A DNA stretch of 41,753 nucleotides from NCBI GenBank assembly GCA_035647075.1, contig DASROF010000249.1, positions 1 to 41,753 of the forward strand, in the 5' to 3' direction. The translations under genes and the position numbers were made by a program. Each line of letters opens with the position of its first letter. Within the stretch, counting starts at the first letter, position 1. The notes under the pieces are model-generated. The model saw only the letters and a list, made by a program, of their open reading frames with translations, made no database searches and had not been told where the DNA came from. The DNA comes from Gp6-AA40 sp035647075. Lineage in GTDB: Bacteria; Acidobacteriota; Vicinamibacteria; Vicinamibacterales; UBA2999. Positions 1 to 7,743 of the stretch are shown piece by piece.

Positions 1-873
1 TACGGCGACGTGGACATCCGCAATGCGATCAATGAGGGGCGCATCGACGGGCCGCGCTATCAGGTCGCCGGCCGAGGCATTGTCTGGGTGAACGCCGCCA
101 ATGCGGCACCGAACAATCCGCTCGCCAGCATCGTCGTTCGCAACGTCGATGACGCGCGCGCGGCCGTTCGCGAGCACGTGGATCACGGCGTGGACTGGAT
201 CAAGCTGTTTCCGACGGGCGCGTACTCATTTGCCGCAAACGGCGATGCCCAGTACGCGTTGACGTATCCGGCCAATGTGCTGCAGGCGCTCATCGACGAA
301 ACTCACAAGCTCGGACGCAAGGCCGCATGTCACGTGCTCGGCGGCGAGGGTCAGAAGAACGCCATCACGGCCGGCTGCGACACGATCGAGCACGCGTTCG
401 GTCTGACGCAGGACGAGGCCAACCTGATCGTGCAGAAAGGACTCTCCTACGATCCGACGTTCGTCCGCTATCTCGAACCGTACATGGACGACAACGACAC
501 CAAGAGTACCGGCGGCAAGTTCCGCATGATTCCGATCTTCGAGCGAGCCGTGACGCTGGCCGCGGCCACGAAGGGGATGCGGATGATGCTCGGCAGCGGA
601 GCCGACGGATCGACGTACGTGCATGGAACGCAGGCGCTCGACTTCGAGGGGTTCGTCACGCGCGCACACATGACTCCGGCGCAGGCGATCCAGGCAGGAA
701 CGATCAACAACGCAGCGGCGCTGGGCTGGAGCGATCGCGTCGGCTCGATCGAGGCCGGCAAGTTCGCGGACATCGTCGCCGTGTCCGGCAATCCGCTCAC
801 CGACATCACGGAGCTTCAGCGCGTGACGTTCGTGATGAAGGGTGGAAAAGTAGTCCGAAGCGATCTGAAATGA
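1..873 (+). CDS. Metal-dependent amidohydrolase, C-terminal part (5' end outside window)
   Basis: The reading frame is open from base 1, so only the last 290 residues of the enzyme are visible. The protein matches the amidohydrolase superfamily (imidazolonepropionase / Xaa-Pro dipeptidase-like branch). Visible elements are a probable active-site lysine in WIKLFPTGAYS, histidine ligands in CHVLGG and DTIEHAF, a late acidic motif LGSGADGS, and the C-terminal signature MTPAQAIQAGTINNAAALG followed by GSIEAGKFADIVAV. The acidic motif is GSGADG rather than the usual GTDAG, so the catalytic aspartate may be shifted. The family hydrolyses amide or ester bonds in small molecules or dipeptides; the substrate here cannot be read. 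The stop codon overlaps the next gene's start (ATGA), which implies co-transcription. Confidence 0.88.
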   Translation, partial: YGDVDIRNAINEGRIDGPRYQVAGRGIVWVNAANAAPNNPLASIVVRNVDDARAAVREHVDHGVDWIKLFPTGAYSFAANGDAQYALTYPANVLQALIDETHKLGRKAACHVLGGEGQKNAITAGCDTIEHAFGLTQDEANLIVQKGLSYDPTFVRYLEPYMDDNDTKSTGGKFRMIPIFERAVTLAAATKGMRMMLGSGADGSTYVHGTQALDFEGFVTRAHMTPAQAIQAGTINNAAALGWSDRVGSIEAGKFADIVAVSGNPLTDITELQRVTFVMKGGKVVRSDLK

Positions 874-1715
874 GGCGCTGGGGAGTCCTCGCAGCGATCG
901 CGTGGTTCGCCATCGCGCCTGATTCGATCGCCCAGTCCGGCAACACGTCATCTCAACCGACTCTGCGGTTCGACGTCACCTCAGTGAAGGAGAACCTCAG
1001 TGTCTCCGGTTTTCAGGCAGTCACGATCACACCCGATACGTTGAAGATGCCGAACCGAACCGTCATCGAGATGATCCAGTGGGCATACAACCTGCCCGCT
1101 CGCGACATCGTCGGGGAACCTGCATGGGCTCACAGTCGCCGATTCGACGTCGACGGCCGCGTCATCGGAAATATCGCAACAGTGACTCAACTTCGGGCGA
1201 TGATGCGAACGCTTCTCGCCGAACGATTCGCGTTGCGTGCGGGCTACGAGAGCAAGATCGGACCGGTGTATGCGCTTACGATCAATCGATCAGGCGGGAA
1301 GCTCGGGCCGGGAATGCTCGCTTCAACCGCAAACTGCAAAACCGTGCCTGCAGACGGCTTCGTGCCGACTGTCGACAAGAGGGAGGGCGATGGGTTCTGC
1401 GGTATGAGCGTCGCCAGCAGCAATGGGTCCGTGATTTGGTTTGGCGGGCTTCGCGCGACCACCACAGAGTTGGCCAGAAGCTTGTCGCGTTATCTCGATC
1501 GGCCTGTCATCGACCAGACGGGTCTCACCTCCCCGTACGATTTCGTCGTGACGCCCATTCCCGCAGCGACGCCCAACACTGCGGCGGCTACCCCACTCAC
1601 AGGCGCTGAAATCTTTACCGCGATCCAGGAACAACTGGGACTGCGGCTTCGACCGGACAATGGAAAAGTCGATGTGCTGGTAATTCGCAACCTGGCATCA
1701 CCGACGGAAAATTAG
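870..1715 (+). CDS. TIGR03435 family secreted protein
   Basis: This is a 281-residue exported protein of the TIGR03435 family, which is greatly expanded in soil Acidobacteria and has no known function. The start at 870 is chosen because its ATG overlaps the upstream stop (ATGA) and gives a signal peptide, MRRWGVLAAIAWFAIAPDSIA. The frame is open further upstream, but only as the antiparallel shadow of the amidohydrolase. Family hallmarks are FDVTSVKEN near the N-terminus, the central WAYNLPARDIVGEPAW and LRAMMRTLLAERFALR segments, and the C-terminal LARSLSRYLDRPVIDQTGL and YDFVVTPIP motifs, ending in LGLRLRPDNGKVDVLVI. Translational coupling to an amidohydrolase is the only contextual hint about its role. 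Confidence 0.88.
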   Translation: MRRWGVLAAIAWFAIAPDSIAQSGNTSSQPTLRFDVTSVKENLSVSGFQAVTITPDTLKMPNRTVIEMIQWAYNLPARDIVGEPAWAHSRRFDVDGRVIGNIATVTQLRAMMRTLLAERFALRAGYESKIGPVYALTINRSGGKLGPGMLASTANCKTVPADGFVPTVDKREGDGFCGMSVASSNGSVIWFGGLRATTTELARSLSRYLDRPVIDQTGLTSPYDFVVTPIPAATPNTAAATPLTGAEIFTAIQEQLGLRLRPDNGKVDVLVIRNLASPTEN

Positions 1716-1821
1716 GTGTCGACAGGCGGAAATCGGGCGGAACGATTCATCCGCGCGTTTCCGTCGTCGCGTTCGAATTGCCTCGAATCGCTCGGTAGTT
1801 TTGAGCCGGTAGGAGCGGCTG

Positions 1822-2010
1822 CCACAGTGATCAGTGGCGGCGATCCCTCGAGGCGACGCGATCAGCGAAGACTGTAAAAACGCGCTGGAGGCTTACCACC
1901 GGCGACGGCGCCACAAGAAGCAAGAAAGATAAACGTGTGCCTTCGGCAACGGCCGGAAGCGCGTTTTTTCCGCGGCGACGAGCGGGATCGTCCGCCGCTG
2001 ATCACTGTGG
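1822..2010 (+). ncRNA. Structured RNA candidate, 6S-like architecture
   Basis: The 332-bp gap at 1716-2047 holds no convincing gene. It contains a long imperfect inverted repeat: 1822-1850 pairs with 1979-2010 over about 29 positions, with one G-U pair and bulges of 1 and 2 nt. An inner stem pairs 1876-1885 with 1959-1968. Between them lies an asymmetric bubble (1851-1875 against 1970-1978), and a roughly 73-nt terminal region closes the fold. A rod of about 190 nt with a large central bubble is the shape of 6S RNA, the RNA polymerase decoy. The bubble-proximal string GATCCCTCGAGGCGA resembles GTCCCCTGAGCCGA of enterobacterial 6S. Strand is uncertain; a weak promoter-like pair TTCGAA-N18-TAGTTT at 1772-1801 favours plus. 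A MITE-like element is the main alternative, but I see no target-site duplication. Confidence 0.5.
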
Positions 2011-2026
2011 TCCTTCTTTGTGGACA

Positions 2027-2046
2027 GGCCGACCTGAAGGTCGGCC
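2027..2046. repeat. Family B palindrome, copy 1
   Basis: A perfect palindrome with 9-bp arms GGCCGACCT / AGGTCGGCC around a 2-nt centre. On the minus strand the flank TAG of the element (TAGAGGCCGACC) is exactly the stop codon of the VOC gene. Related copies lie at 16620, 17887 and 38391. Confidence 0.8.
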
Positions 2047-2047
2047 T

Positions 2048-2458
2048 CTACTCTTCTTCGATCCCTTTACTGATGCGGAACACGTGGCCGTCCGGATGAC
2101 GGACGTGCATCTCGCGGACGTTCCACGGCATGTCGGTCGGCGGCCACGTCACCTCGAGGCCCTGCTCGACGCACCGTCGATGAATCGCATCGACATCGTC
2201 CACCCAGATCGACATCCATGCGCCCTGGTCGGCCGCGTCGTTGTCGTTGGGGCCGAACGTCGCGGTCACGTCGCTCTTGCCGCGGCCGCCCTGCGCGCCC
2301 TCGCACAGAAAGATCTCGCACGGGCCGGCGCAGACGCCGCCGAAATCCGGCGGCTCGCCCCACGCCCACGCCTTCTCCCATCCGAGCTTTTCGAACCAGG
2401 CAAAGCTCTCTTCGATGTTGGAGACGTTGAGAATCGGTGTGAGCCGCTTCGGCTTCAT
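2048..2458 (-). CDS. VOC / glyoxalase-fold protein
   Basis: This 136-residue soluble protein has the vicinal-oxygen-chelate fold (glyoxalase / bleomycin-resistance / dioxygenase superfamily). One beta-alpha-beta-beta-beta unit begins at LTPILNVSNIEESFAWFEKLGW and the second at MSIWVDDVDAIHRRCVEQGL, closing with VREMHVRHPDGHVFRIS. In this superfamily a His/Glu set from the paired units binds a metal or a small ligand; the substrate cannot be assigned. It lies 2 bp downstream of the NHL-repeat gene on the same strand, so the two are probably one transcript. Its TAG stop is supplied by the adjacent family B palindrome. Confidence 0.85.
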   Translation of the reverse strand: MKPKRLTPILNVSNIEESFAWFEKLGWEKAWAWGEPPDFGGVCAGPCEIFLCEGAQGGRGKSDVTATFGPNDNDAADQGAWMSIWVDDVDAIHRRCVEQGLEVTWPPTDMPWNVREMHVRHPDGHVFRISKGIEEE

Positions 2459-2460
2459 AG

Positions 2461-3423
2461 CTACTTCTTACGGACGAACTTCATCAGCATCCCGTTGACT
2501 GAGTCTGCCACGTAGAGATCGTTGCGCGGGCTGATGGCGAGGAAGTGCGCTTCGCCAAACTCGCCCGGGCCGGTGCCCGGCTTCCCCATCGCCGCCAGCA
2601 CCTTGCCGTTCAGATCGAGCCGCAGCAGCTGGCCGGCGAAGCCGTTCACCATGTACGCCTCATCGCGGCCGAATGCCACGCTGCACGGCAGCCCTTTGTA
2701 CTTCTGCTCGCGCACAAACGTGCCGTTGCTGTCGAACACCTGCACGCGCTGGTTCTCGCGATCCATCACCCACAGCAGACCCTTGCCGTCGATGACGATG
2801 CCGTGGGCGACCACGAACTGGCCAGGCTCCTTGCCCTTGCCGCCCCACTGCGTGATGAAACGGCCGTCCTTGTCGAACTTCAGCACGCGTGCGTCGCCGC
2901 CGGCGCCGGGCGTATGCCCCTGCGCGACGAAGATGTCGCCGTTGGCGGCGATCGCGACGTCGTTCGGCTGATTGAGGAGATGGGAGCCCGCGGTCTCGTT
3001 CCACTCGCCCGCCTGACCCTTCGTGCCGATCGTCAGCAGCACCTGTCCGGCTGGATTCAGCTTCACCACGGTGTGAGCGCCGACGTCAGTCGCCCAGAGA
3101 TTGCCGTCGCGATCGATCTTCAACCCGTGCGAGCGGGTGAACATGCCATCGCCGAACGAGCGCACGAACCCGCCGTTCTCGTCGAACTCGAAGAAGGCCT
3201 GCGCCCCGCGCGTCAGGACATAGATGTGTCCGCGCGCATCGAACGCGACCGCTGCCGCGGCGCCCATTTTCGATCCTTCGGGCAACTTGATGGCGTCGGG
3301 CACGAACGTGTAGTCGAGCTCCGGCGCGGTTTCCGGAACAAGCAGCGCCGGGTCGGACGGCCGTTGCGCGAGAAGCGGGGCCGCCAGGAACAAACAGGCG
3401 AAGAAAACGAAGATTCGTTTCAT
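2461..3423 (-). CDS. Secreted NHL-repeat beta-propeller, PAL-like
   Basis: This 320-residue protein starts with a clear signal peptide (MKRIFVFFACLFLAAPLLA) and continues as NHL-type beta-propeller blades. Recurrent blade motifs include HGLKIDRDGNLWATDVGAH, QPNDVAIAANGDIFVAQGH, AHGIVIDGKGLLWVMDREN and RVQVFDSNGTFV, ending with LAISPRNDLYVADSVNGML. The order and wording of the blades resemble peptidylglycine alpha-amidating lyase-like proteins found in many bacteria, whose bacterial substrate is unknown. It is expected to fold in the periplasm. The VOC gene follows 2 bp downstream. The 85-bp gap to the TonB-like gene is a divergent promoter region. Confidence 0.85.
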   Translation of the reverse strand: MKRIFVFFACLFLAAPLLAQRPSDPALLVPETAPELDYTFVPDAIKLPEGSKMGAAAAVAFDARGHIYVLTRGAQAFFEFDENGGFVRSFGDGMFTRSHGLKIDRDGNLWATDVGAHTVVKLNPAGQVLLTIGTKGQAGEWNETAGSHLLNQPNDVAIAANGDIFVAQGHTPGAGGDARVLKFDKDGRFITQWGGKGKEPGQFVVAHGIVIDGKGLLWVMDRENQRVQVFDSNGTFVREQKYKGLPCSVAFGRDEAYMVNGFAGQLLRLDLNGKVLAAMGKPGTGPGEFGEAHFLAISPRNDLYVADSVNGMLMKFVRKK

Positions 3424-3508
3424 GGATCGCTCCAGAGGGGTGCGACTATAACATCAGGGAACAGTCGGACCGCGACGGTGTCTAAGGTCTAGATTCGAAG
3501 GAGGCGGC

Positions 3509-4360
3509 ATGTCTTTACTGCGCACCCTGCTCTGCGGTTTCCTGGGGGCCTTCATCGCCATCGCCGGCCTGTCCGCGCAGGACGTGCGCGACACGATCGG
3601 GCCGATCGAAAAACAGGCACAGGCCAACCCGATCACGCCCGAGAACCCGATCCCAAGACGGACGTTCTCGGTTCCTCCTGCCTACCCCGCCGAGGCAAGC
3701 GGGATCAACGCCGTGGGCACCGTCTCGCTCGTGGCCACCATCGACGAAACGGGTCGCGTCGTCGAGATCCGGAAGGCGCGCGAACCACTGGTGCTGACGC
3801 AGTCCACTCCCCAGAATCCGACAGCCGTGCGCCTTGCCGGCGAGGCGCTCGTGCGCGACGCTGCAGGCGCGCTGCGCCGCTGGACCTACGACCCTCCGGC
3901 GAAAGGCCCCCTCGCCTTTACCGTATCGTTTTCGTTCAAGCCCGGCGCCGAGCCGGCGACGACACAGAGCGCCTCGGTTCCGCCATCTGGCGTGACGAAC
4001 CTTTCGACCTTTGTGAGCACCCCTGGTGCACCTGGAGCGATGCAACCGGTGCGCGTGGGCGGCCAGGTCAAAGCGCCAACACAGATCAAGAAGGTGCAGC
4101 CGGTCTACCCTGCTGAAGCGCAGGCGGCCAAGGTCCAGGGCATCGTGATCATGGAGGCGACGATCGGAGTCGATGGCCGGGTGACCGACGCCAGAGTGCT
4201 GCGTTCGGTTCCGCTGCTCGATCAGGCGGCTGTGGATGCGGTCAGGCAGTGGGAGTACACGCCGACGCTGCTGAACGGCACCGCGGTTCCGATCATCATG
4301 ACCGTCACGGTGACCTTCAACCTGGCGCCAGCAGCACCACCTGCCCCGCCGCTGAATTAG
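3509..4360 (+). CDS. TonB family protein with two TonB-C domains
   Basis: This 283-residue protein has an N-terminal signal sequence or anchor (MSLLRTLLCGFLGAFIAIAGLSA) and two TonB C-terminal-type modules. The first, about residues 50-150, contains PPAYPAEASGINAVGTVSL and a divergent second half. The second, about residues 195-280, is canonical: VQPVYPAEAQAAKVQGIVIM, VDGRVTDARVLRSVPLLD and AAVDAVRQWEYTPTLLNG. TonB-C domains transmit proton-motive energy to outer-membrane receptors by binding the TonB box. No receptor gene is in the window, and the usual proline-rich linker is short, so it may instead be a stand-alone periplasmic TonB-C protein. AAGGAGG just upstream of the ATG is a strong ribosome binding site. 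Confidence 0.85.
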   Translation: MSLLRTLLCGFLGAFIAIAGLSAQDVRDTIGPIEKQAQANPITPENPIPRRTFSVPPAYPAEASGINAVGTVSLVATIDETGRVVEIRKAREPLVLTQSTPQNPTAVRLAGEALVRDAAGALRRWTYDPPAKGPLAFTVSFSFKPGAEPATTQSASVPPSGVTNLSTFVSTPGAPGAMQPVRVGGQVKAPTQIKKVQPVYPAEAQAAKVQGIVIMEATIGVDGRVTDARVLRSVPLLDQAAVDAVRQWEYTPTLLNGTAVPIIMTVTVTFNLAPAAPPAPPLN

Positions 4361-4370
4361 CTGGCTCTTT

Positions 4371-4398
4371 AGGCCCTTCGGCCTTGGGCCTTGGGCCT
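4371..4398. repeat. 7-bp tandem array (4 units) at convergent gene ends
   Basis: Four heptamer units AGGCCCT, TCGGCCT, TGGGCCT and TGGGCCT fill most of the 36-bp gap between two convergent genes. The last unit runs into the stop codon of the minus-strand gene. The array can also fold into a weak hairpin. Confidence 0.7.
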
Positions 4399-5341
4399 AT
4401 TTGATCAGCGGCTCGATCGCCGCGCGGACCCGCATCGCCACCTGGTACGGGTCCGTCGCCTGGACCTCGGGGTTGAACGTCTCGAACGAGACGGCGCCCG
4501 CGTACTTCTTCTTCTTCAGCGCCTCGATAATTCTGCGCAGCGGCGCGATCCCTTCGCCGGGGAACTTGCGGTCTGGCTGCCCCTGAATTTCGCGAGGCGG
4601 GTCCGCCGGTACATCCTCGAAGTGGAGGTGGTGCAGCTCACCGTCTCGCAACAACTCGAGGTCCTCGAACTTACTGATGCCGCCCCAGAAGTGGTACGTG
4701 TCCATCATCACTTTGTAGTTCGGATGGTTGGTTTCGCGCACCAGCTGCAGCGCCGTCGGCAGCGAGCCGGCAAACCGCGACGTACGGGCGTGCTCCAGCA
4801 TCAGCGTCACACCGAACGGTTTCGCGATCTCCGCCGCCTCGCGCATGTTGTCGACGCCGCGCTTGTAGTCGTCCTTGGTATAGGTGCCGGTGCCGGCTGA
4901 CGGCGTCACCAGGCGATCGGCGCCGATCGCCTGCGCCATCTCGACCTTCCACTTCAACTCTTCGATGCTCTTCAGGCGCTGATCGCCCGGCTCCATGAGG
5001 AAGAGTTGGTTGCTCGACGAGGCCGCCAGCAATCCGAGGTCGTCGAGCAGTTTCTTCGCGGCCATGGGTCCGCCTTCTTTCTTGGCGAACTCCTGGACCT
5101 TGACGAGGTTCGGCTCGACGTAGCGGACACCGGCCTTCGCGTAGCCCTCCATCGCCTGGCGGAAGTCGAACCGATCGGAGCTCGCCTCGTGCATGCACAC
5201 CGTCAGCCCGCTGCCGAGTCGCGGCGGCGGTACCGGAGTCTGCCCCTTGGACGCCGGAGCCTGGGCGAAGGCGGCGCGCGGCGGGAACAGTAACGGAACA
5301 GCGGCCAGAGCGAGAAAGTGACGGCGCTTGAGTTCGTGCAT
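4397..5341 (-). CDS. Tat-exported sugar phosphate isomerase/epimerase-like TIM barrel
   Basis: This 314-residue protein begins with a twin-arginine signal (KRRHFLALAAVPLLF, cleavage near AFAQA) and continues as an AP-endonuclease-2 / xylose-isomerase-like TIM barrel. The expected metal-ligand positions are visible: Glu in TLMLEHA, Asp in VMMDTYHFW, His in HLHFED and Glu in SFETFNPE. The family isomerises or epimerises sugars and related hydroxy-ketones (hydroxypyruvate isomerase is one relative). A Tat-secreted form implies a periplasmic substrate, which is common in Acidobacteria and Planctomycetes. Its stop codon sits in a heptamer array, and two palindromes lie directly upstream of its start. 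Confidence 0.85.
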   Translation of the reverse strand: MHELKRRHFLALAAVPLLFPPRAAFAQAPASKGQTPVPPPRLGSGLTVCMHEASSDRFDFRQAMEGYAKAGVRYVEPNLVKVQEFAKKEGGPMAAKKLLDDLGLLAASSSNQLFLMEPGDQRLKSIEELKWKVEMAQAIGADRLVTPSAGTGTYTKDDYKRGVDNMREAAEIAKPFGVTLMLEHARTSRFAGSLPTALQLVRETNHPNYKVMMDTYHFWGGISKFEDLELLRDGELHHLHFEDVPADPPREIQGQPDRKFPGEGIAPLRRIIEALKKKKYAGAVSFETFNPEVQATDPYQVAMRVRAAIEPLIK

Positions 5342-5363
5342 GGCTACTATTGATCCTCGTAGT

Positions 5364-5411
5364 GTCCGGCTTGAGCCGGACCTCAGACGTGGTGTCCGGC
5401 TTCAGCCGGAC
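5364..5411. repeat. Family A palindromes, two copies in tandem
   Basis: Two 18-bp palindromes occupy 5364-5381 and 5394-5411, with starts 30 bp apart. Both have arms GTCCGGCTT / AGCCGGAC and differ only at the centre. They fill the divergent gap between the isomerase-like gene and the Clp N-domain gene and leave no obvious ribosome binding site for the latter. Translated, each copy reads VVSGLSRT or VVSGFSRT on plus and VRLKPDTT on minus. Confidence 0.9.
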
Positions 5412-5418
5412 CAATTCT

Positions 5419-5886
5419 ATGTTCGAACGCTATACCGAACGCGCCAGACGGGTCCTCTTTTTCGCGCGCTACGAAGCCAGCCAGCTTGGAGGCCGCACGA
5501 TTGACGCCGTGCACCTGCTTCTCGGACTGCTGCGTGAACCCGGAGGGCTGGCGGCGAAGATTCTTACGCGTGCACACCTGTCGCTCGAGGACCTCCGGAG
5601 TGATGTCGAAGGGCGCACCGTCTTTCACGAAAAGCTGTCGACATCCGTCGAGATCCCATTCAGCGCGGAGTCAAAGCGAATACTCGAATACGCCGCCGGG
5701 GAATCCGACGGCCTTCACCACACCCACATTGGCACCGAGCATCTCCTGCTCGGCCTCCTGCGTGAAGAGCGCAGCGTCGCCGCATCGATCCTGACGGACA
5801 AGGGAATGCAGCTGCAGACGGTCCGCGAGGACATCGTGCAATGGCTCAGTGAAAGAACTGATCCCGATTCGCCTCCGGACGGCTAA
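5419..5886 (+). CDS. Stand-alone Clp N-terminal domain protein (ClpC/ClpS-adaptor-like)
   Basis: This 155-residue protein consists only of the double Clp_N repeat found at the start of ClpA/ClpC unfoldases: MFERYTERARRVLFFARYEA and AVHLLLGLLREPGGLAAKIL, then ILEYAAGESDGLHHTHIGTE and HLLLGLLREERSVAASIL. No AAA ATPase module follows. The domain recruits adaptors and substrates to Clp proteases, so a free copy could act as a decoy or adaptor. The ATG at 5419 is chosen because it matches the start of ClpC proteins; extending the frame upstream only translates the palindromic repeats (VVSGFSRT). Nothing resembling a ribosome binding site is visible, so the mRNA may be leaderless or use the repeat region. 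Confidence 0.85.
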   Translation: MFERYTERARRVLFFARYEASQLGGRTIDAVHLLLGLLREPGGLAAKILTRAHLSLEDLRSDVEGRTVFHEKLSTSVEIPFSAESKRILEYAAGESDGLHHTHIGTEHLLLGLLREERSVAASILTDKGMQLQTVREDIVQWLSERTDPDSPPDG

Positions 5887-5907
5887 GTACCGATCTGAAA
5901 ACACGAA

Positions 5908-5927
5908 GGGCCGGCAGAAGCCGGCCC
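5908..5927. terminator. Palindrome between convergent genes, probable bidirectional terminator
   Basis: GGGCCGGC and GCCGGCCC arms surround an AGAA loop (20 bp), midway between the convergent Clp N-domain gene and the first GDTLVVET paralog. There is no T-tract. It resembles family A (GCCGGC core) but is diverged. Confidence 0.45.
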
Positions 5928-5966
5928 GGACTTGCCACTCACGTGTGACGTCTCAGTTGTGACTCG

Positions 5967-7172
5967 TCACTTCTTCAACGGCTCCGCATTCACATCGCGA
6001 ACCGGGAGACTGCGATCCGGCGCGCCGTAGACGTCCATCCGTGTCGGACGCGGTGGCACCGGCAGGCCGCGGGCGCGAAGTTCCGCTTCCTCCTTGTCGT
6101 AGATGCGCTCGCTGCGCAGGCCGTGCTCGACCGCCGTATTCCCTTCGTGGCAGCTGTACTCGTAGACCTCGGGGTAATCCGGCTGCGTGGTGAGCATGTA
6201 GCGCATCGTGAACGGTGCGCTCACCATCTCGGGATCTTCGACGCGCAGCTTGTATTCGATCATCTGCGGATCGACGCGGGTAAACCACTCGGTCAGCTTT
6301 GTCGTCGCGCTTGGCGGCACGCCGCCGATGGCCGGGCCGCGCTCGTCGAAGTTGGTGGTCTCGACCACCAGCGTGTCGCCGTCCCAGCGGCCGCGTGAAT
6401 CACCCAGCCACTGCTTCACCTTCGACGCCACATGCGGCCGGTTGTCGAGATAAATCACGCGCGAATCGTGAATCATCTCGTAGGTGACGACGACTTCGTT
6501 CGGGCTCTGGGCGAAACGAACTCCGTTGCCATAGAGCACGGGCGTGATGCTCGAGATACCGCGCGTGATACAGCGGTCGTAGAGCGAGAAGTCGTCGAAG
6601 CCATTGAGTGGCCGGGTGCCGAAAGTACCGATGCCCGCCTGCGCCTTCTGGCGCGCCTGTGCTTTGGCCGTCAACGCGGGCCGGCGTCCATTGGCCGGCT
6701 CGATGACGATCGACGTGTAACCGAAGGTGCGAATGCCGAACTCGTTGCGCAGGAAGGATTCCTGATTCACCGCACCGAAGCGGCTCGCCTCGTCGCCGCT
6801 GGCGCGCTGCAGGAACTCTTCAGACGTCAGCGAGAGACGATCCGCCTGCGCGGGATTGCGATCCTGCGGAACACCACGCATGTCGTCCGTCGAAAACGTG
6901 CCCTGCAGGTCCGGATGCCCCCACGGCGTGCGCGGCGCCTGCCAGTTTGGATCCTTGGCCCTTGCAGTGGTCGTTTCGGCTGGAACCGAACGCACCGCCG
7001 AGGGCGTTCTTCCGCGGCCGCCGCCGCGACCGCCACCACCACCGCGACCGCCACCGCCCTGTCCCTGTGCTGCCGGTGCAACACCGGGCGCCTGTTGCTG
7101 TGCAGTAAGAATGCTGAGCGATGCGCTCACGAGCGCCGCGCTTGCGACGCACGTGATGATGATTCGTTTCAT
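5967..7172 (-). CDS. Exported GDTLVVET-family paralog with Gly/Arg-rich linker (copy 1)
   Basis: This 401-residue exported protein of unknown function is the first of eight related genes here. A signal peptide (MKRIIITCVASAALVSASL) is followed by a Gly/Arg-rich low-complexity linker at about residues 36-58, then the family domain. Family landmarks are WGHPDLQGTFS (~90), a first cysteine in YDRCITRG (~205), SRVIYLDNR (~250), GRWDGDTLVVETTNFDERG (~275), LTEWFTR (~305) and a second cysteine in YEYSCHEGN (~350). The two conserved cysteines could form a disulfide outside the cytoplasm, which is inference. It is the longest copy and carries a C-terminal extension with VPPRPTRMDVYGAPD. It lies 16 bp downstream of DinB on the same strand. 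Confidence 0.8.
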   Translation of the reverse strand: MKRIIITCVASAALVSASLSILTAQQQAPGVAPAAQGQGGGGRGGGGGRGGGRGRTPSAVRSVPAETTTARAKDPNWQAPRTPWGHPDLQGTFSTDDMRGVPQDRNPAQADRLSLTSEEFLQRASGDEASRFGAVNQESFLRNEFGIRTFGYTSIVIEPANGRRPALTAKAQARQKAQAGIGTFGTRPLNGFDDFSLYDRCITRGISSITPVLYGNGVRFAQSPNEVVVTYEMIHDSRVIYLDNRPHVASKVKQWLGDSRGRWDGDTLVVETTNFDERGPAIGGVPPSATTKLTEWFTRVDPQMIEYKLRVEDPEMVSAPFTMRYMLTTQPDYPEVYEYSCHEGNTAVEHGLRSERIYDKEEAELRARGLPVPPRPTRMDVYGAPDRSLPVRDVNAEPLKK

Positions 7173-7188
7173 AAGCGGGAAGAATACC

Positions 7189-7716
7189 TCAACGAAACTC
7201 GTACCGGTCCCCTAGCACCGCGAGGTGGTGCTCGGTATGGCCGAGGACGATGTAGAGAAGTGCACGCGTGGACATCGGCGCATCGTTGCACGTACCCACG
7301 CTGGCCCATCCCGTCTCCGGCAGACTCGACGCCAGCGCCATCGTCGCCGCCCGGACGACCGACCATTCCGCCAGCACATCGCTGAACCGCCGGCGATCCG
7401 ATTGTGCCGCTTCGGCGTAGTCGTTCTCCTCGAATCCCGGCAGCGGCGTCCGATCGCCGCGTCCGATCCGGAGCATGCGGTACGCGAACACGCGCTCCGC
7501 ATCGGAGAGATGGTTAATCAGCTCCTTGATGCTCCATTTGCCTGACGCGTAGCGGAACGCCCCCTGCTCGTCCGTCAGTTTCGACAATCGCGCGACAACG
7601 CGCGCGCGTTGCCCCGCCAACTCTGCCAGCGGTTCGTCAACGTCGCGCACTCGAGCGACATATCTCTCGAACGCGCTCGCGTACTCGCGCGCGTCCGGCG
7701 CACCTATCGCACCCAT
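7189..7716 (-). CDS. DinB family protein
   Basis: This 175-residue protein has the DinB / YfiT four-helix metal-binding fold. The first metal histidine lies in KWSIKELINHLSDAERVFA and the second pair in ALLYIVLGHTEHHLAVLG, the canonical three-histidine pattern of the family. DinB-like proteins act in thiol-dependent transfer reactions (bacillithiol or mycothiol S-transferases) or have unknown roles. Its start region is unusual: the first codons MGAIGAPDA are translated from a 9-bp tandem array that fills the whole junction with the upstream glycosyltransferase gene, so the N-terminus is repeat-derived. The paralog gene follows 16 bp downstream. Confidence 0.85.
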   Translation of the reverse strand: MGAIGAPDAREYASAFERYVARVRDVDEPLAELAGQRARVVARLSKLTDEQGAFRYASGKWSIKELINHLSDAERVFAYRMLRIGRGDRTPLPGFEENDYAEAAQSDRRRFSDVLAEWSVVRAATMALASSLPETGWASVGTCNDAPMSTRALLYIVLGHTEHHLAVLGDRYEFR

Positions 7717-7743
7717 CGCACCTCCCGCACCCCTCGCACCCTA
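7699..7743. repeat. 9-bp tandem array (5 units) spanning a gene junction
   Basis: Five nonamers CGCACCTAT, CGCACCCAT, CGCACCTCC, CGCACCCCT and CGCACCCTA run from inside the DinB start to the TAG stop of the glycosyltransferase gene. The array provides both the DinB ATG (second unit) and the upstream stop (last unit). Confidence 0.85.

Noticed and set aside
1822..2010. Inverted repeat considered as an insertion sequence or MITE
   Set aside because: No transposase and no target-site duplication at the borders; the internal pairing and bubble fit a structured RNA better, though a MITE is not excluded.
6432..7385. A 317-codon plus-strand frame opposite paralog copy 1
   Set aside because: Antisense shadow, Arg-rich, no family resemblance, no ribosome binding site.
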